From positions 1 to 48,608 of the forward strand of contig CAZIKB010000042.1 in NCBI GenBank assembly GCA_964539665.1: 48,608 nucleotides of DNA, written 5' to 3'. The stretch is from CAZIKB01 sp964539665. Lineage in GTDB: Bacteria > Zhuqueibacterota > Zhuqueibacteria > Oceanimicrobiales > Oceanimicrobiaceae. The notes beneath the pieces are model-generated. The model saw nothing but the letters and a program-made list of their open reading frames with translations. It was not told the DNA's origin and did not search any database. The position numbers and the translations under genes are program-made. Positions 33,445 to 41,778 of this stretch are shown piece by piece (position 1 is the stretch's first letter; each line of letters opens with the position of its first letter).

Positions 33445-34003
33445 TTGATTGTTTTTCCTCCTCAACCATTATTGCTAATTTTTGAAGTTGAGAACTTACT
33501 TGTAATCCAGTACGTTCGAATGCGCGGCTGTTTATTTCAAACTTAACTTTGTCTGCCACTAAAATGAAATTAATGGCTACTCCTTTTTGAGCAAAACCTT
33601 TACTGTCACTGATTGTTAAGATATTTTCGTGTTCAACCTTTTGCAATATTTCGTCCAACTGATTTAATTTTAAGGCTGAAATAAAGAGAATGTGACAACT
33701 TCTGAGGTCATCGATATTTTGGAAATGTGTTATTATAATTTTTCTATTATTTACTATTTTCTTTTCTGCTATAATTTTTAATGGATTAATTATATTACTA
33801 TCTCCAATTACTGCAATTTCAAAAGTTCTGGAAGTGTCAGAGTCCGCCCATTGGATATATTTTGTAAAATTGTAGATGAAGACGGCCTTCAATTCATATT
33901 CTTTGCTTGCTTCAATTTGAGCGATTAGCAGCGTGGAAAAACCAGCGATTAAAATTATGGATTGAGTAATTTTACTTTTTAAACATTTAAAGATTGCTTT
34001 CAT
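33437..34003 (-). CDS. YfiR-like periplasmic protein (DUF4154)
   Basis: 188 residues. A signal-like hydrophobic stretch lies at about residues 13-29 (QSIILIAGFSTLLIAQI), then KEYELKAVFIYNFTKYIQW, IAVIGDSNIINPL, a loop, ILTISDSKGFAQKGVAINFI and FEINSRAFERTGLQVSSQL. These are the DUF4154/YfiR blocks. In Pseudomonas and E. coli YfiR inhibits the diguanylate cyclase YfiN through its periplasmic CHASE8 region. Here the neighbour with that sensor is a histidine kinase, so YfiR probably sets that kinase's activity. The gene overlaps the kinase gene. Confidence 0.85.
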   Translation of the reverse strand: MKAIFKCLKSKITQSIILIAGFSTLLIAQIEASKEYELKAVFIYNFTKYIQWADSDTSRTFEIAVIGDSNIINPLKIIAEKKIVNNRKIIITHFQNIDDLRSCHILFISALKLNQLDEILQKVEHENILTISDSKGFAQKGVAINFILVADKVKFEINSRAFERTGLQVSSQLQKLAIMVEEEKQSND

Positions 34004-34050
34004 AGCATTGCTTACATTTTCTTCCTTTGTATTTGAATAATTGCCAGGGA

Positions 34051-36021
34051 TTAAAAATTATACCCGGCTTTAAACAATACAGTTCTTTGCGGTTGTCTAT
34101 ATCGTTCCGGTGGTCTGTTGGATGTGTGATAATATTCGGTATTCAGGAGGTTCTTTGCTGTTATATGAAAGTCGAAATTCTTGAAGTCTAATATCGAGAA
34201 ATTAGAATGGAGAATAAAAGCGCCAGCAATATAATTGCTCCCGGTTGCATTAATAGTCTTAACGTTTTTTCTTCTACCAAGATAATTACCTCTTATATTT
34301 AGTTTTAAATGATTTGTAAATGCATATATTAATCCGACATTAAAAGTAGTCCTGCCAATTTCCGGAACCCTGTCATTAGTGCCAAATCTGGAAAAATTAT
34401 ATGTGTAATTAACATAAGATTTGATTTTTCCTTTTGCATATTCCAGGCTGGTTTCAAAACCATCGGTTTTCAAGTCGGTGCCGTTTATCCATCTGTTTCC
34501 TTCCAGGGTAAGTAATCTCTCTACAGTATTTTTATATAAAGACAGATCGGCTCTGAAATTTGAACTGAATGCGTAAGTCATGGTAAGTTCCCATGAACGC
34601 ATTTTTTCAGATTTGAGGTGGTTGTTTCCTTCTCCATAAGTATAATCCCAGGGTTTCGGGGCTCGAAATGCCTGCATATATAGTAATTTCGAAGTGAGTT
34701 TTTGCCTGTTGAATACCAGTCCAAAGCGTGGTGTGTGCAGTGTGCCATAAACACTGCTGTCATCGCGTCTTATTCCGAAAGTTATTTCAGTATATTTGAA
34801 AAATTTAATTTGAGTTTGCAAATAAAGGCTTTTTAAATGATTGGTGGTCATTTCGGGTTTTTCTGGAGTCGGGGGTTTTATCTCTGGTGAACCGCTGAAT
34901 GATTTTGAAAAGCCTTCAGCGAGTCTTTCTGCTTCCAGAACGAAACCGATAATGATATTGATGTTCTTTGCTGGCAGAAAGTTATGCTGATTTTCAAAAC
35001 CGATAAGAGCATTCGGCCTGTAATATCCTGTCTGACCCACGGTATCAGCTTGTATTGATGAGATTGTGTTGTCCATAACGGTAGCGTTTCTGTAATACAA
35101 CTGAGAAAGCGAAGACCATTTTGGATTCTTATTATACAGATATTTTAAATGACTGTTGATAAATCGAATATGCAGGTTTGTACCGGAATCGAGATAATTT
35201 GTACCTGTCGTTTTATAATTCGTTGTACGAGAAGCCTGTTTGTCTTGAAATACCAGACCAAAACTCAAGTTTTTGTAGGTCACTTTACCATCAAAAGCCA
35301 AATCATCTTCAAAATTTTCCATATTATTGGTCCAATTATTATCGCCTTTTCCCCCCCGCAGATCGGCCTTATCGGTTTGTTTCAACATTCCTGAAAGGAT
35401 AAAACCAAAGTCTTGTTTCTGGCTGTAATGACCATATCGAAAATCAATATTTCTCGTATCAAAGGCACCCAGTTGAACACTGGCCTGTCCGCCTTGAATA
35501 TCTTCGGGATCATTGGTAATAATATTTATGATTCCTGATATTGCATTGGTTCCATAAAGGGCAGAGGCTGGTCCATAAACAACTTCAATTCTTTTTACGT
35601 TGGATAGGTTGAATTGACCGCCGCCATAAAATCCACCAGAATTCAGCTCATTAATCTGTATCCCATCAACCAGGACTAAAATTAAATTATTTTGACTGGG
35701 AGCTCCCCGTAAGAAAACATAACTATTAAATCCAACGATGTTTCGGAATTGAATACCAGGTAAATCTGAAAGGGCTTCTTCGAGAGTGAAATATCCTCTT
35801 TCCTTAATTTCCTCGGCTGTAATAATCCGTACGGTTGCCGGGACTTCACTCAGGGTCTGGGCTTTTTTTGAAGCAGTGACTACTTTTACATGCATCAATT
35901 CTTCGAGATTGAGATCTAATAGTTTTTCTAAATCTTGTTCCTGTGCGTACAATCCCGGAGCCAGGATGAAGATGACGATGAATAGTAGTAGTATGAAAGA
36001 AGAATCATTGTTTTTTATCAT
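34051..36021 (-). CDS. TonB-dependent outer membrane receptor
   Basis: 656 residues. Signal peptide at residues 1-27 (SFILLLFIVIFILAPGLYAQ). A plug domain follows: VVTASKKAQTLSEVPATVRI, AEEIKERGYFTLEEALSDLP and GPASALYGTNAISGIINI. A barrel completes it, with a terminal aromatic residue (KAGYNF) typical of outer-membrane assembly. No N-terminal signalling or carboxypeptidase-like extension is present. The substrate is unknown. It is the first gene of the unit with YfiR and the CHASE8 kinase, so it may report ligand arrival to that pair. Confidence 0.9.
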   Translation of the reverse strand: MIKNNDSSFILLLFIVIFILAPGLYAQEQDLEKLLDLNLEELMHVKVVTASKKAQTLSEVPATVRIITAEEIKERGYFTLEEALSDLPGIQFRNIVGFNSYVFLRGAPSQNNLILVLVDGIQINELNSGGFYGGGQFNLSNVKRIEVVYGPASALYGTNAISGIINIITNDPEDIQGGQASVQLGAFDTRNIDFRYGHYSQKQDFGFILSGMLKQTDKADLRGGKGDNNWTNNMENFEDDLAFDGKVTYKNLSFGLVFQDKQASRTTNYKTTGTNYLDSGTNLHIRFINSHLKYLYNKNPKWSSLSQLYYRNATVMDNTISSIQADTVGQTGYYRPNALIGFENQHNFLPAKNINIIIGFVLEAERLAEGFSKSFSGSPEIKPPTPEKPEMTTNHLKSLYLQTQIKFFKYTEITFGIRRDDSSVYGTLHTPRFGLVFNRQKLTSKLLYMQAFRAPKPWDYTYGEGNNHLKSEKMRSWELTMTYAFSSNFRADLSLYKNTVERLLTLEGNRWINGTDLKTDGFETSLEYAKGKIKSYVNYTYNFSRFGTNDRVPEIGRTTFNVGLIYAFTNHLKLNIRGNYLGRRKNVKTINATGSNYIAGAFILHSNFSILDFKNFDFHITAKNLLNTEYYHTSNRPPERYRQPQRTVLFKAGYNF

Positions 36022-36108
36022 AAGTTACACAATAAGATGATAGCGATAAATTCTGAAAAATTCTGTGATAAATCACCGTCCTGTCTTGATGAAAAAAAAT
36101 CAGTCTAA

Positions 36109-36157
36109 TGGGGCATACCTTTACTAAACTTTTTATGTTTAGAAGGTTTATGCCTCA
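36109..36157. promoter_or_regulatory. Large imperfect dyad upstream of the TonB receptor gene
   Basis: TGGGGCATACCTTTACTAAAC (36109-36129) is matched by GTTTAGAAGGTTTATGCCTCA (36137-36157), leaving a 7-nt centre and only a few mismatches. It lies about 90 nt before the receptor start in the divergent gap and could be an operator or hairpin. No B12-box or other riboswitch motif was seen. The rest of 36022-36604 is AT-rich and non-coding, apart from the motif at 36544-36561. Confidence 0.45.
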
Positions 36158-36543
36158 TAGAGCTACTTATAGTATTTAAATATCCTCTAAATGCAAGTGG
36201 TCTATTTTTAAGAATTGTCTGAATTTGTTCACCCACTTTTTAACATTCATCCAATTGGGAAGGGTATTATGAGAAGTTGTAAATTTAACACAAACACCGT
36301 AAAATAGCAAGGAACTTATTTATTTTATTTATTAAGTATTAAGATTTATTTACTTGTTATTAAAGTCACCTTACAGTAATAGACTCACCTATTCTTATAA
36401 TTAAGAATTTTTTAATTTTTGATTCTCATATTTGGGAGAAAAATCTCTATTTTTATTTATAACAGAATTCTGATTGCGTGTTTTAAATATATGTTAAAAG
36501 TCTACTTAACTTGTTTGTTTAATAGTATATATTTTGATGCAAC

Positions 36544-36561
36544 TTTGGTATAGTTTTTGAA
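36544..36561 (+). promoter_or_regulatory. Sigma-54-like promoter motif of operon 1
   Basis: TTTGGTATAGTTTTTGAA resembles the -24/-12 consensus TGGYAYR-N4-TTGCW in spacing and in the GG dinucleotide, but the -12 pair is GA instead of GC. It lies 43 nt before the kinase start codon. The same 18-nt motif, with 15 identical bases, is found upstream of operon 2 at 43779-43796. It is a shared promoter element or activator site. Confidence 0.45.
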
Positions 36562-36604
36562 TAAAAAATGACCGACACTTGTATGGTTCAATTAATTTAT
36601 AGTT

Positions 36605-38113
36605 ATGAAAAATATAATTAGCCGCAAATTAATTTTAGCTGTTGGAAGTGTGACCATCACAATTTTTGTGATATTTTCCTATTATATAATCAAATCCCAG
36701 CAACGTGCTCTTATATCCCAAATTGAGCATAACGCCCATCAAATGAGTGAAACCATTAAAAGCAGCACTAAATTCGATATGTTGCTTAATCGAAGAGAAC
36801 ACGTCCATAGAATTATAGATACCATTGGCCAGCAGGATGGTATTGAGAAGGTGCGCATTTTTAACAAAGAAGGTGAAATAATATATTCTTCAGCTAAAAG
36901 AGAGGTGGGCAGTTTGGTTGATAAACGGGCAGAAGCTTGTTACGCCTGCCATGCCGCCGACCAGGCTTTAGAGAAACTATCCATTCCCGAGCGCACAAGA
37001 ATATTTACAACTAATGATGACGTCAGAATACTTGGTATTATCAATCCAATTTACAATGAAGACAGTTGTTGGCAAAGTAGTTGTCATGCCCACGACGCTA
37101 ATCAAAAAGTATTGGGTGTTCTGGACGTGACCATGTCCTTAGATGACGTAGATCGTCAGATAAGAGCCGAGCAAATTAAAATGATGGTATTTACTTTTTG
37201 TGTTGGTATAGTCATAAGTTTTATTCTTTGGTTCTTAGTACAAAAGTTAATTGGAAAGCCGGTCAGACAATTAGTGAAAGCTACCAATATTGTCGCCGCC
37301 GGTGATCTCGAGTACAAAATCAAATCGGTCAAGCATGATGAATTGGGTTATCTTGGAAACTCCTTCAATAATATGACTCATAAACTTGCCGAGACGCAAA
37401 GACAGCTCTACCAGTCAGATAAACTGGCTTCACTGGGACGATTGGCTGCAGGTGTAGCACATGAGATTAATAATCCCCTTACCGGAGTTCTCACATACAG
37501 CAGTTTTTTACTCAAACGTGCTGATGATAACGGAGAAATGAAAAAAGATCTGGAAACGATTGTTCGGGAAACCAAAAGATGCAGAGGTATCGTCAAGGGA
37601 CTTTTGGATTTTGCAAGGCAAGTTCCGGCAAGAAAAACACGCGTCGATTTTAACAAGGTGATAGAACGATCACTCAAAATCGTTGACAACCAGTTGAGTT
37701 TTAATAACATTGTCGTTCACAAAAACACAAAAGAAAATTTACCCTCAATTAACGCCGATGCAAATCAAATGGAGCAGGTGTTGATTAATTTAATTGTAAA
37801 TGCTGCGGATGCCATAGGTAATAAAGGCGGAGAAATTTATATCTCCACTAACCGTAAGAAAGTTAAAGATGAAAAATATGTTGAAATAAAAGTCAGAGAC
37901 GCCGGATGCGGTATCCCCCGTGAAAACCTTACTAAAATATTTGAGCCATTTTACACGACCAACGAGAAGAAAGGTACCGGACTTGGTCTGGCGGTTGTTT
38001 GGGGAATTATAGATAAACATGCCGGCAGAATTCATGTAGAGAGCGAGCTGGGTATGGGTACTACGTTTACCATTCTTTTACCTATTAGTGAAAATACAGC
38101 AATAATAGTATAA
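36605..38113 (+). CDS. Histidine kinase with haem-c motifs in its periplasmic sensor
   Basis: 502 residues. TM1 at about 9-29, a periplasmic region, then TM2 at about 193-214, HAMP, and the kinase core with H286 in GVAHEINNPLTG, the N-box NLIVNAADAI, DAGCGI and GTGLGLAV. The sensor contains CYACH (112-116) and CWQSSCH (155-161). These are a CxxCH and a CX4CH haem-c attachment motif, so the domain likely binds one or two c-type haems and senses redox state, NO or O2. The next gene is a response regulator 10 nt away, and the operon encodes electron-transfer proteins. Confidence 0.85.
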   Translation: MKNIISRKLILAVGSVTITIFVIFSYYIIKSQQRALISQIEHNAHQMSETIKSSTKFDMLLNRREHVHRIIDTIGQQDGIEKVRIFNKEGEIIYSSAKREVGSLVDKRAEACYACHAADQALEKLSIPERTRIFTTNDDVRILGIINPIYNEDSCWQSSCHAHDANQKVLGVLDVTMSLDDVDRQIRAEQIKMMVFTFCVGIVISFILWFLVQKLIGKPVRQLVKATNIVAAGDLEYKIKSVKHDELGYLGNSFNNMTHKLAETQRQLYQSDKLASLGRLAAGVAHEINNPLTGVLTYSSFLLKRADDNGEMKKDLETIVRETKRCRGIVKGLLDFARQVPARKTRVDFNKVIERSLKIVDNQLSFNNIVVHKNTKENLPSINADANQMEQVLINLIVNAADAIGNKGGEIYISTNRKKVKDEKYVEIKVRDAGCGIPRENLTKIFEPFYTTNEKKGTGLGLAVVWGIIDKHAGRIHVESELGMGTTFTILLPISENTAIIV

Positions 38114-38123
38114 AAGCACAATC

Positions 38124-38927
38124 ATGAAGTCAAAATCTGATATACTTGTTGTAGAAGATGAACCCGTAGTCATCGAGTCAGCTAAGAAGATTTTAGTTCC
38201 TGAAGGATTCATAGTAGACGGAGCAGTAAATGCAGAAATTGCATTGGAAAAATTACAGCAGCATGAGTACAAACTTATTCTGTCTGATTTGATGCTTCCG
38301 AAGATTTCCGGCTTCGAACTCATTGAAGAAGCAAAAAGAAAATGTCCAAAGACTCCGATAATTATGATTACCGGATATGCTACATTTGAAAATGCTGTAA
38401 AATCATTTAAACTCGGTGTATTTGATTTTATACCAAAACCATTTGATATTGATGAGTTATTAGGTGTGGTCAATCGCGCTCTAAAATTTTCTGAAAGGAC
38501 GAAATCTAATAAAAAAGGAAAGAAACCGATCGAATGGTTAGGCAAACAACATTTTTGTGAAGACAAAATAGAAAACCTGTATTTTTTAGGTCAACATGCC
38601 TGGGCTATGCTTGACAGGGATGGTTCCAGTACAATGGGTGTTGGTGAAACATTCCTGAGTATTGTTGAAGATATCCGGCGAATCGAATTTCCAACAGTTA
38701 ACGAAGAAATGAGCCAGGGGAATGTTTGCGTCCGGATAACCACAGATGAACAGTTGGTGCACAGGGTTTGGGCGCCATTAAGTGGTACAGTTATCAAGAT
38801 AAACCATCATGTAAAACAAAACGCCAATTTAATAAATGTAGATCCTTTTCATCAAGGTTGGTTGGTTCGCATCATACCAACCAATTTAGAAAATGAGTTG
38901 GAAAATCTTACAATTTGTCAAACCTAA
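38124..38927 (+). CDS. Response regulator fused to a GcvH-like domain
   Basis: 267 residues. Residues 5-120 are a receiver with phospho-acceptor D55 (LILSDLMLP), the early acidic pair ED and the switch Lys in FIPKPFD. Residues about 146-262 are a glycine-cleavage H-protein-like fold: WAMLDRDGSSTMGVGETFLS, WAPLSGTVIKINHH and FHQGWLVRIIPTN. The canonical lipoylation motif ESVKA is absent; Gln occupies the usual Lys position eight residues before the Pro of APLSG. There is no DNA-binding or enzymatic output domain, so signalling is probably by protein contact. It directly follows its likely kinase. Confidence 0.85.
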   Translation: MKSKSDILVVEDEPVVIESAKKILVPEGFIVDGAVNAEIALEKLQQHEYKLILSDLMLPKISGFELIEEAKRKCPKTPIIMITGYATFENAVKSFKLGVFDFIPKPFDIDELLGVVNRALKFSERTKSNKKGKKPIEWLGKQHFCEDKIENLYFLGQHAWAMLDRDGSSTMGVGETFLSIVEDIRRIEFPTVNEEMSQGNVCVRITTDEQLVHRVWAPLSGTVIKINHHVKQNANLINVDPFHQGWLVRIIPTNLENELENLTICQT

Positions 38928-38989
38928 ATTTAAAATTAATTGTCATTTGCATAAAGACGGTTTAGTAAATTAGTAATGGAGGAATGTCC

Positions 38990-40153
38990 ATGGTTGCCTT
39001 AATTGTTATTGTTACGTTAATAGTTTTTATTATAGTCGATGTGATATTACGAATTGTGATGAAGAGAATACACGAATCAAAAATAAACAAAGAGAGAGCA
39101 AAAGCACTGGATATCGGCTTAAAACTGGATTATACCGATGAGGCCGAAAGCCTGAATCGTGTTGAAGTAAAAAATCCGAAAGCTAAAATTTTAGCAGTAG
39201 ATGATGAAGAAATCGTTTTAGGTAGTTTCCGCAAAATACTTGTTTTGGCAGGCTATTCTGTTGATACCGTTCTAACCGGTAAAGAGGCGTTGGGGCTTAT
39301 TCAAAAAAACGACTATGATTTTGTGTTTACCGATCTTAAAATGCCTGAAATGGATGGAATGGATGTGACTAAAGCTGTAAAACATTTGCGGCCGGATATT
39401 GACGTCATTATGATAACCGGCTATGCAACGATTGAATCTGCTGTTGATACAATGAAATTCGGTGCAATGGATTATGTGCAGAAGCCTTTTACAGAAGACG
39501 AATTGGTGGAATTCATCAATAAATCTTTAATCCGGCGACAGGACAGAATGGAAAGGCAAATTAAACCTAAAGTTCATCTGGTTACCCCGTCTAGCAAGGA
39601 GTCTACTTCTAAACATGAATTTAATGTTCCTGCTGGTGTTTTTGTGTCGCGCGCACACAACTGGGTAAGTGTCGAATTGAACGGTTTGGTGCGGATCGGT
39701 ATCGACGATTTTGCTCAAAAAATAATTGGTCGAATTGATGATGTAGAATTGCCGAAAAGAGGACAGAAGGTTGAACAAGGCGAGCCACTTTTTTCAATTA
39801 AACAAGGCTCACGCAGTGTAACTATTCCTTCTCCAGTAAGTGGGAAAGTTGCATCGGTTAACACTGGACTTCTTGAACATGTTGAATATATCAATATGAA
39901 ACCCTACGAGTTGGGATGGATGTGTAGTATTGAACCCATAAATCTCACCGGGGATTTACAGACTTTGAAAATTGGCGCCGATGCGGTTTCCTGGTATCAG
40001 GAAGAAATTGACAAGTTCAGTGAAATGACTAAGAAAATTAGCAGTCAGAAGCAAGAAACTGAGACTTCAAGAGAAGGAAACGGAAAAGTGGCAGGAGAAC
40101 AGTTGGATGACGAGACCTGGGATGCATTCGCGAAAGCATTTCTAAAGTCTTAA
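38990..40153 (+). CDS. Membrane-anchored response regulator with GcvH-like domain
   Basis: About 387 residues. A strongly hydrophobic N-terminal helix (VALIVIVTLIVFIIVDVILRIV) is followed by a receiver (ILAVDDEEIVLG; phospho-acceptor about D115 in FVFTDLKMP; YVQKPF). A GcvH-like domain follows (HNWVSVELNGLVRIGIDDFA, IPSPVSGKVASVN, YELGWMCSIEP). A C-terminal motif ends WDAFAKAFLKS. The hairpin tip has SRS, not the lipoyl motif. GGAGG is 7 nt before the ATG at 38990 but only 1 nt before the ATG at 38984, favouring the former. A membrane-tethered receiver is unusual. Confidence 0.85.
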   Translation: MVALIVIVTLIVFIIVDVILRIVMKRIHESKINKERAKALDIGLKLDYTDEAESLNRVEVKNPKAKILAVDDEEIVLGSFRKILVLAGYSVDTVLTGKEALGLIQKNDYDFVFTDLKMPEMDGMDVTKAVKHLRPDIDVIMITGYATIESAVDTMKFGAMDYVQKPFTEDELVEFINKSLIRRQDRMERQIKPKVHLVTPSSKESTSKHEFNVPAGVFVSRAHNWVSVELNGLVRIGIDDFAQKIIGRIDDVELPKRGQKVEQGEPLFSIKQGSRSVTIPSPVSGKVASVNTGLLEHVEYINMKPYELGWMCSIEPINLTGDLQTLKIGADAVSWYQEEIDKFSEMTKKISSQKQETETSREGNGKVAGEQLDDETWDAFAKAFLKS

Positions 40154-40198
40154 TTGTAAATAAAATTACCAACAATTTTTGTGGAGGTATGAGATAGT

Positions 40199-40663
40199 AT
40201 GAAGAACTATTTGATTGCTTTTAGTATACTGGTTTTTTTATCCATTACCATGATTGTTTTAGCCGAAAAAAATCAAGAGGAATCTAAAATTCCTCAAATC
40301 ATAAAGTCGCCTTCCTCTACGGGTGAAGTTACATTCCCGCACCAGCAGCACTTTGAAGAGTTTGAGTTTGAGTGTCAGACTTGCCATCATGAGACAAACG
40401 CCACTGATTTAAAAATTCCTCATAAAGACTATTTTGATGACTTCTGGATTGACTGCAATATTTGTCATCACGAGAACGGAGCAACCAAATTAGAAGCTCA
40501 GGCATGTTCAAATTGTCATCATGACTCCCCGATAAACACTGCGGATGAAACACACGGTGCAAAAGTTGTCATTCACAAGAGTTGCTGGGAATGCCATGAA
40601 GTTGGCACAGGGGAAGAAGCCAGTGAGAATTGTAAATTTTGCCATAATGGACCTAAAAAATAG
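40199..40663 (+). CDS. Five-haem c-type cytochrome (c3/c7-like)
   Basis: 154 residues with a signal peptide (residues 4-22). Five CxxCH motifs: CQTCH (59-63), CNICH (86-90), CSNCH (103-107), CWECH (129-133) and CKFCH (145-149). Extra His residues in the HQQHF and IPHKDYF segments could be sixth ligands. This resembles class III cytochromes, which have three or four haems in the smaller forms. It would shuttle electrons in the periplasm to or from the Fe-S/NrfD complex encoded next. GGAGG lies 11 nt before the ATG. Confidence 0.9.
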   Translation: MKNYLIAFSILVFLSITMIVLAEKNQEESKIPQIIKSPSSTGEVTFPHQQHFEEFEFECQTCHHETNATDLKIPHKDYFDDFWIDCNICHHENGATKLEAQACSNCHHDSPINTADETHGAKVVIHKSCWECHEVGTGEEASENCKFCHNGPKK

Positions 40664-40700
40664 CTTTCATAAAAGATTGGCGTATTAAGTGATTACAGTT

Positions 40701-40883
40701 AGACTTCTGCAAAATATACATAAATGTCATTCAGAGCGACCGTTGGGAGCGAAAAATCTGAGGCCACTAACATTGTGTAAATTCAATAATTTTGTGGTCA
40801 CAGATTCTTCGTCACGGAGTTTATCCTGAGCAACGACGGAGGGTTCCTTAGAGTGACAGAAAAAGAGCATTTTGCATAAGTCT
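40701..40883. mobile_element. 183-bp MITE-like element, copy B
   Basis: Left end AGACTTCTGCAAAATATACA, right end GCATTTTGCATAAGTCT, with internal AATGTCATTCAGAGCGACCG and the matching TTAGAGTGACAG arm. It has the same length and ends as copy A at 13557-13739, in opposite orientation. It lies between the cytochrome gene and the HybA-like gene, within what otherwise looks like one operon, so it may separate two transcription units or fold in the mRNA. Confidence 0.8.
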
Positions 40884-40911
40884 CGATTACAGAGTAAAAG
40901 GAGAAAACATA

Positions 40912-41778
40912 ATGGATAGAAGGAATTTCTTGAAGTTAGCAGGCGCCGCAGGAGCTACATTAGCAACGAAAGAATTAACGGCTGAAGAAATTATTGAAAA
41001 GAAGGAATTTGTTGGAGTTCTTACAGACACAACCCGGTGCATCGGATGCAGAGCATGTGAGAAAGCTTGCACGGAAGCACATGGCTTTGAAGTACCTGAT
41101 ATTGAAAATGATAATGCTCTGGCAACTATAAGAACAACCAGTGAAATACAATGGACTGTTGTCAATCGCTACGAGACTGAGAAAGGTGAAGTTTTTGTTA
41201 AAAAGCAATGTATGCATTGTTGGCAGCCAGCGTGTACTTCGGCATGTCTGACCAATGCAATGTACAAAACTAAAGATGGTCCCGTTATATGGCGTCCCAA
41301 TAAGTGCATGGGCTGCAGATTTTGTATGGTTTCCTGTCCTTTCGATATTCCAAAATTTGAGTATTTTGAATGGAATCCAAAGATACAAAAGTGCAACATG
41401 TGCTGGGATCGTCTGGAGAAGGGTAAAAAACCAGCATGCGTGGAAGCCTGTCCGACAGATACTTTAATGTTCGGAATGAAAAGAGATCTTATGGAAATTG
41501 CACGAGTGCGGGTTTATAATCATCCTACAAAATATGTGCACAAAATCTATGGAGAACACGAAGTGGGTGGAACAGGCTGGCTGTATCTTTCAGCCGTACC
41601 TTTTGATCAAATTGGTTTTAGAATGGATCTAGGCATAACCCCTTATCCTGAGTATACAAGAGATTTTCTGTATGCCGTGCCGGTTATATTTTTTGGCTTT
41701 CCCGCCTTATTACTTGGCTTGAGTTTATTAGCAGCGAGAACAACAAACGAAAGTAACAACAGGGGGGGAGAATCATGA
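40912..41778 (+). CDS. Periplasmic 4Fe-4S protein, HybA/DsrO-like, copy 1
   Basis: 288 residues. A Tat signal (DRRNFLKLAGAAGA) directs export. Sixteen cysteines in ferredoxin-like sets follow: CIGCRACEKACTEAHGFEVP, CMHCWQPACTSAC, CMGCRFCMVSCPFDIP and CNMCWDRLEKGKKPACVEAC. This predicts four [4Fe-4S] clusters. A C-terminal membrane helix (AVPVIFFGFPALLLGLSLLA) anchors it, as in HybA. It overlaps the next gene by 4 nt. It would pass electrons between the quinone-facing NrfD-like subunit and a periplasmic carrier such as the five-haem cytochrome. Confidence 0.9.
   Translation: MDRRNFLKLAGAAGATLATKELTAEEIIEKKEFVGVLTDTTRCIGCRACEKACTEAHGFEVPDIENDNALATIRTTSEIQWTVVNRYETEKGEVFVKKQCMHCWQPACTSACLTNAMYKTKDGPVIWRPNKCMGCRFCMVSCPFDIPKFEYFEWNPKIQKCNMCWDRLEKGKKPACVEACPTDTLMFGMKRDLMEIARVRVYNHPTKYVHKIYGEHEVGGTGWLYLSAVPFDQIGFRMDLGITPYPEYTRDFLYAVPVIFFGFPALLLGLSLLAARTTNESNNRGGES

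Noticed and set aside
36022..36604. A cobalamin or other riboswitch before the TonB receptor gene
   Set aside because: No B12-box or known aptamer core was seen; only a simple dyad is present.
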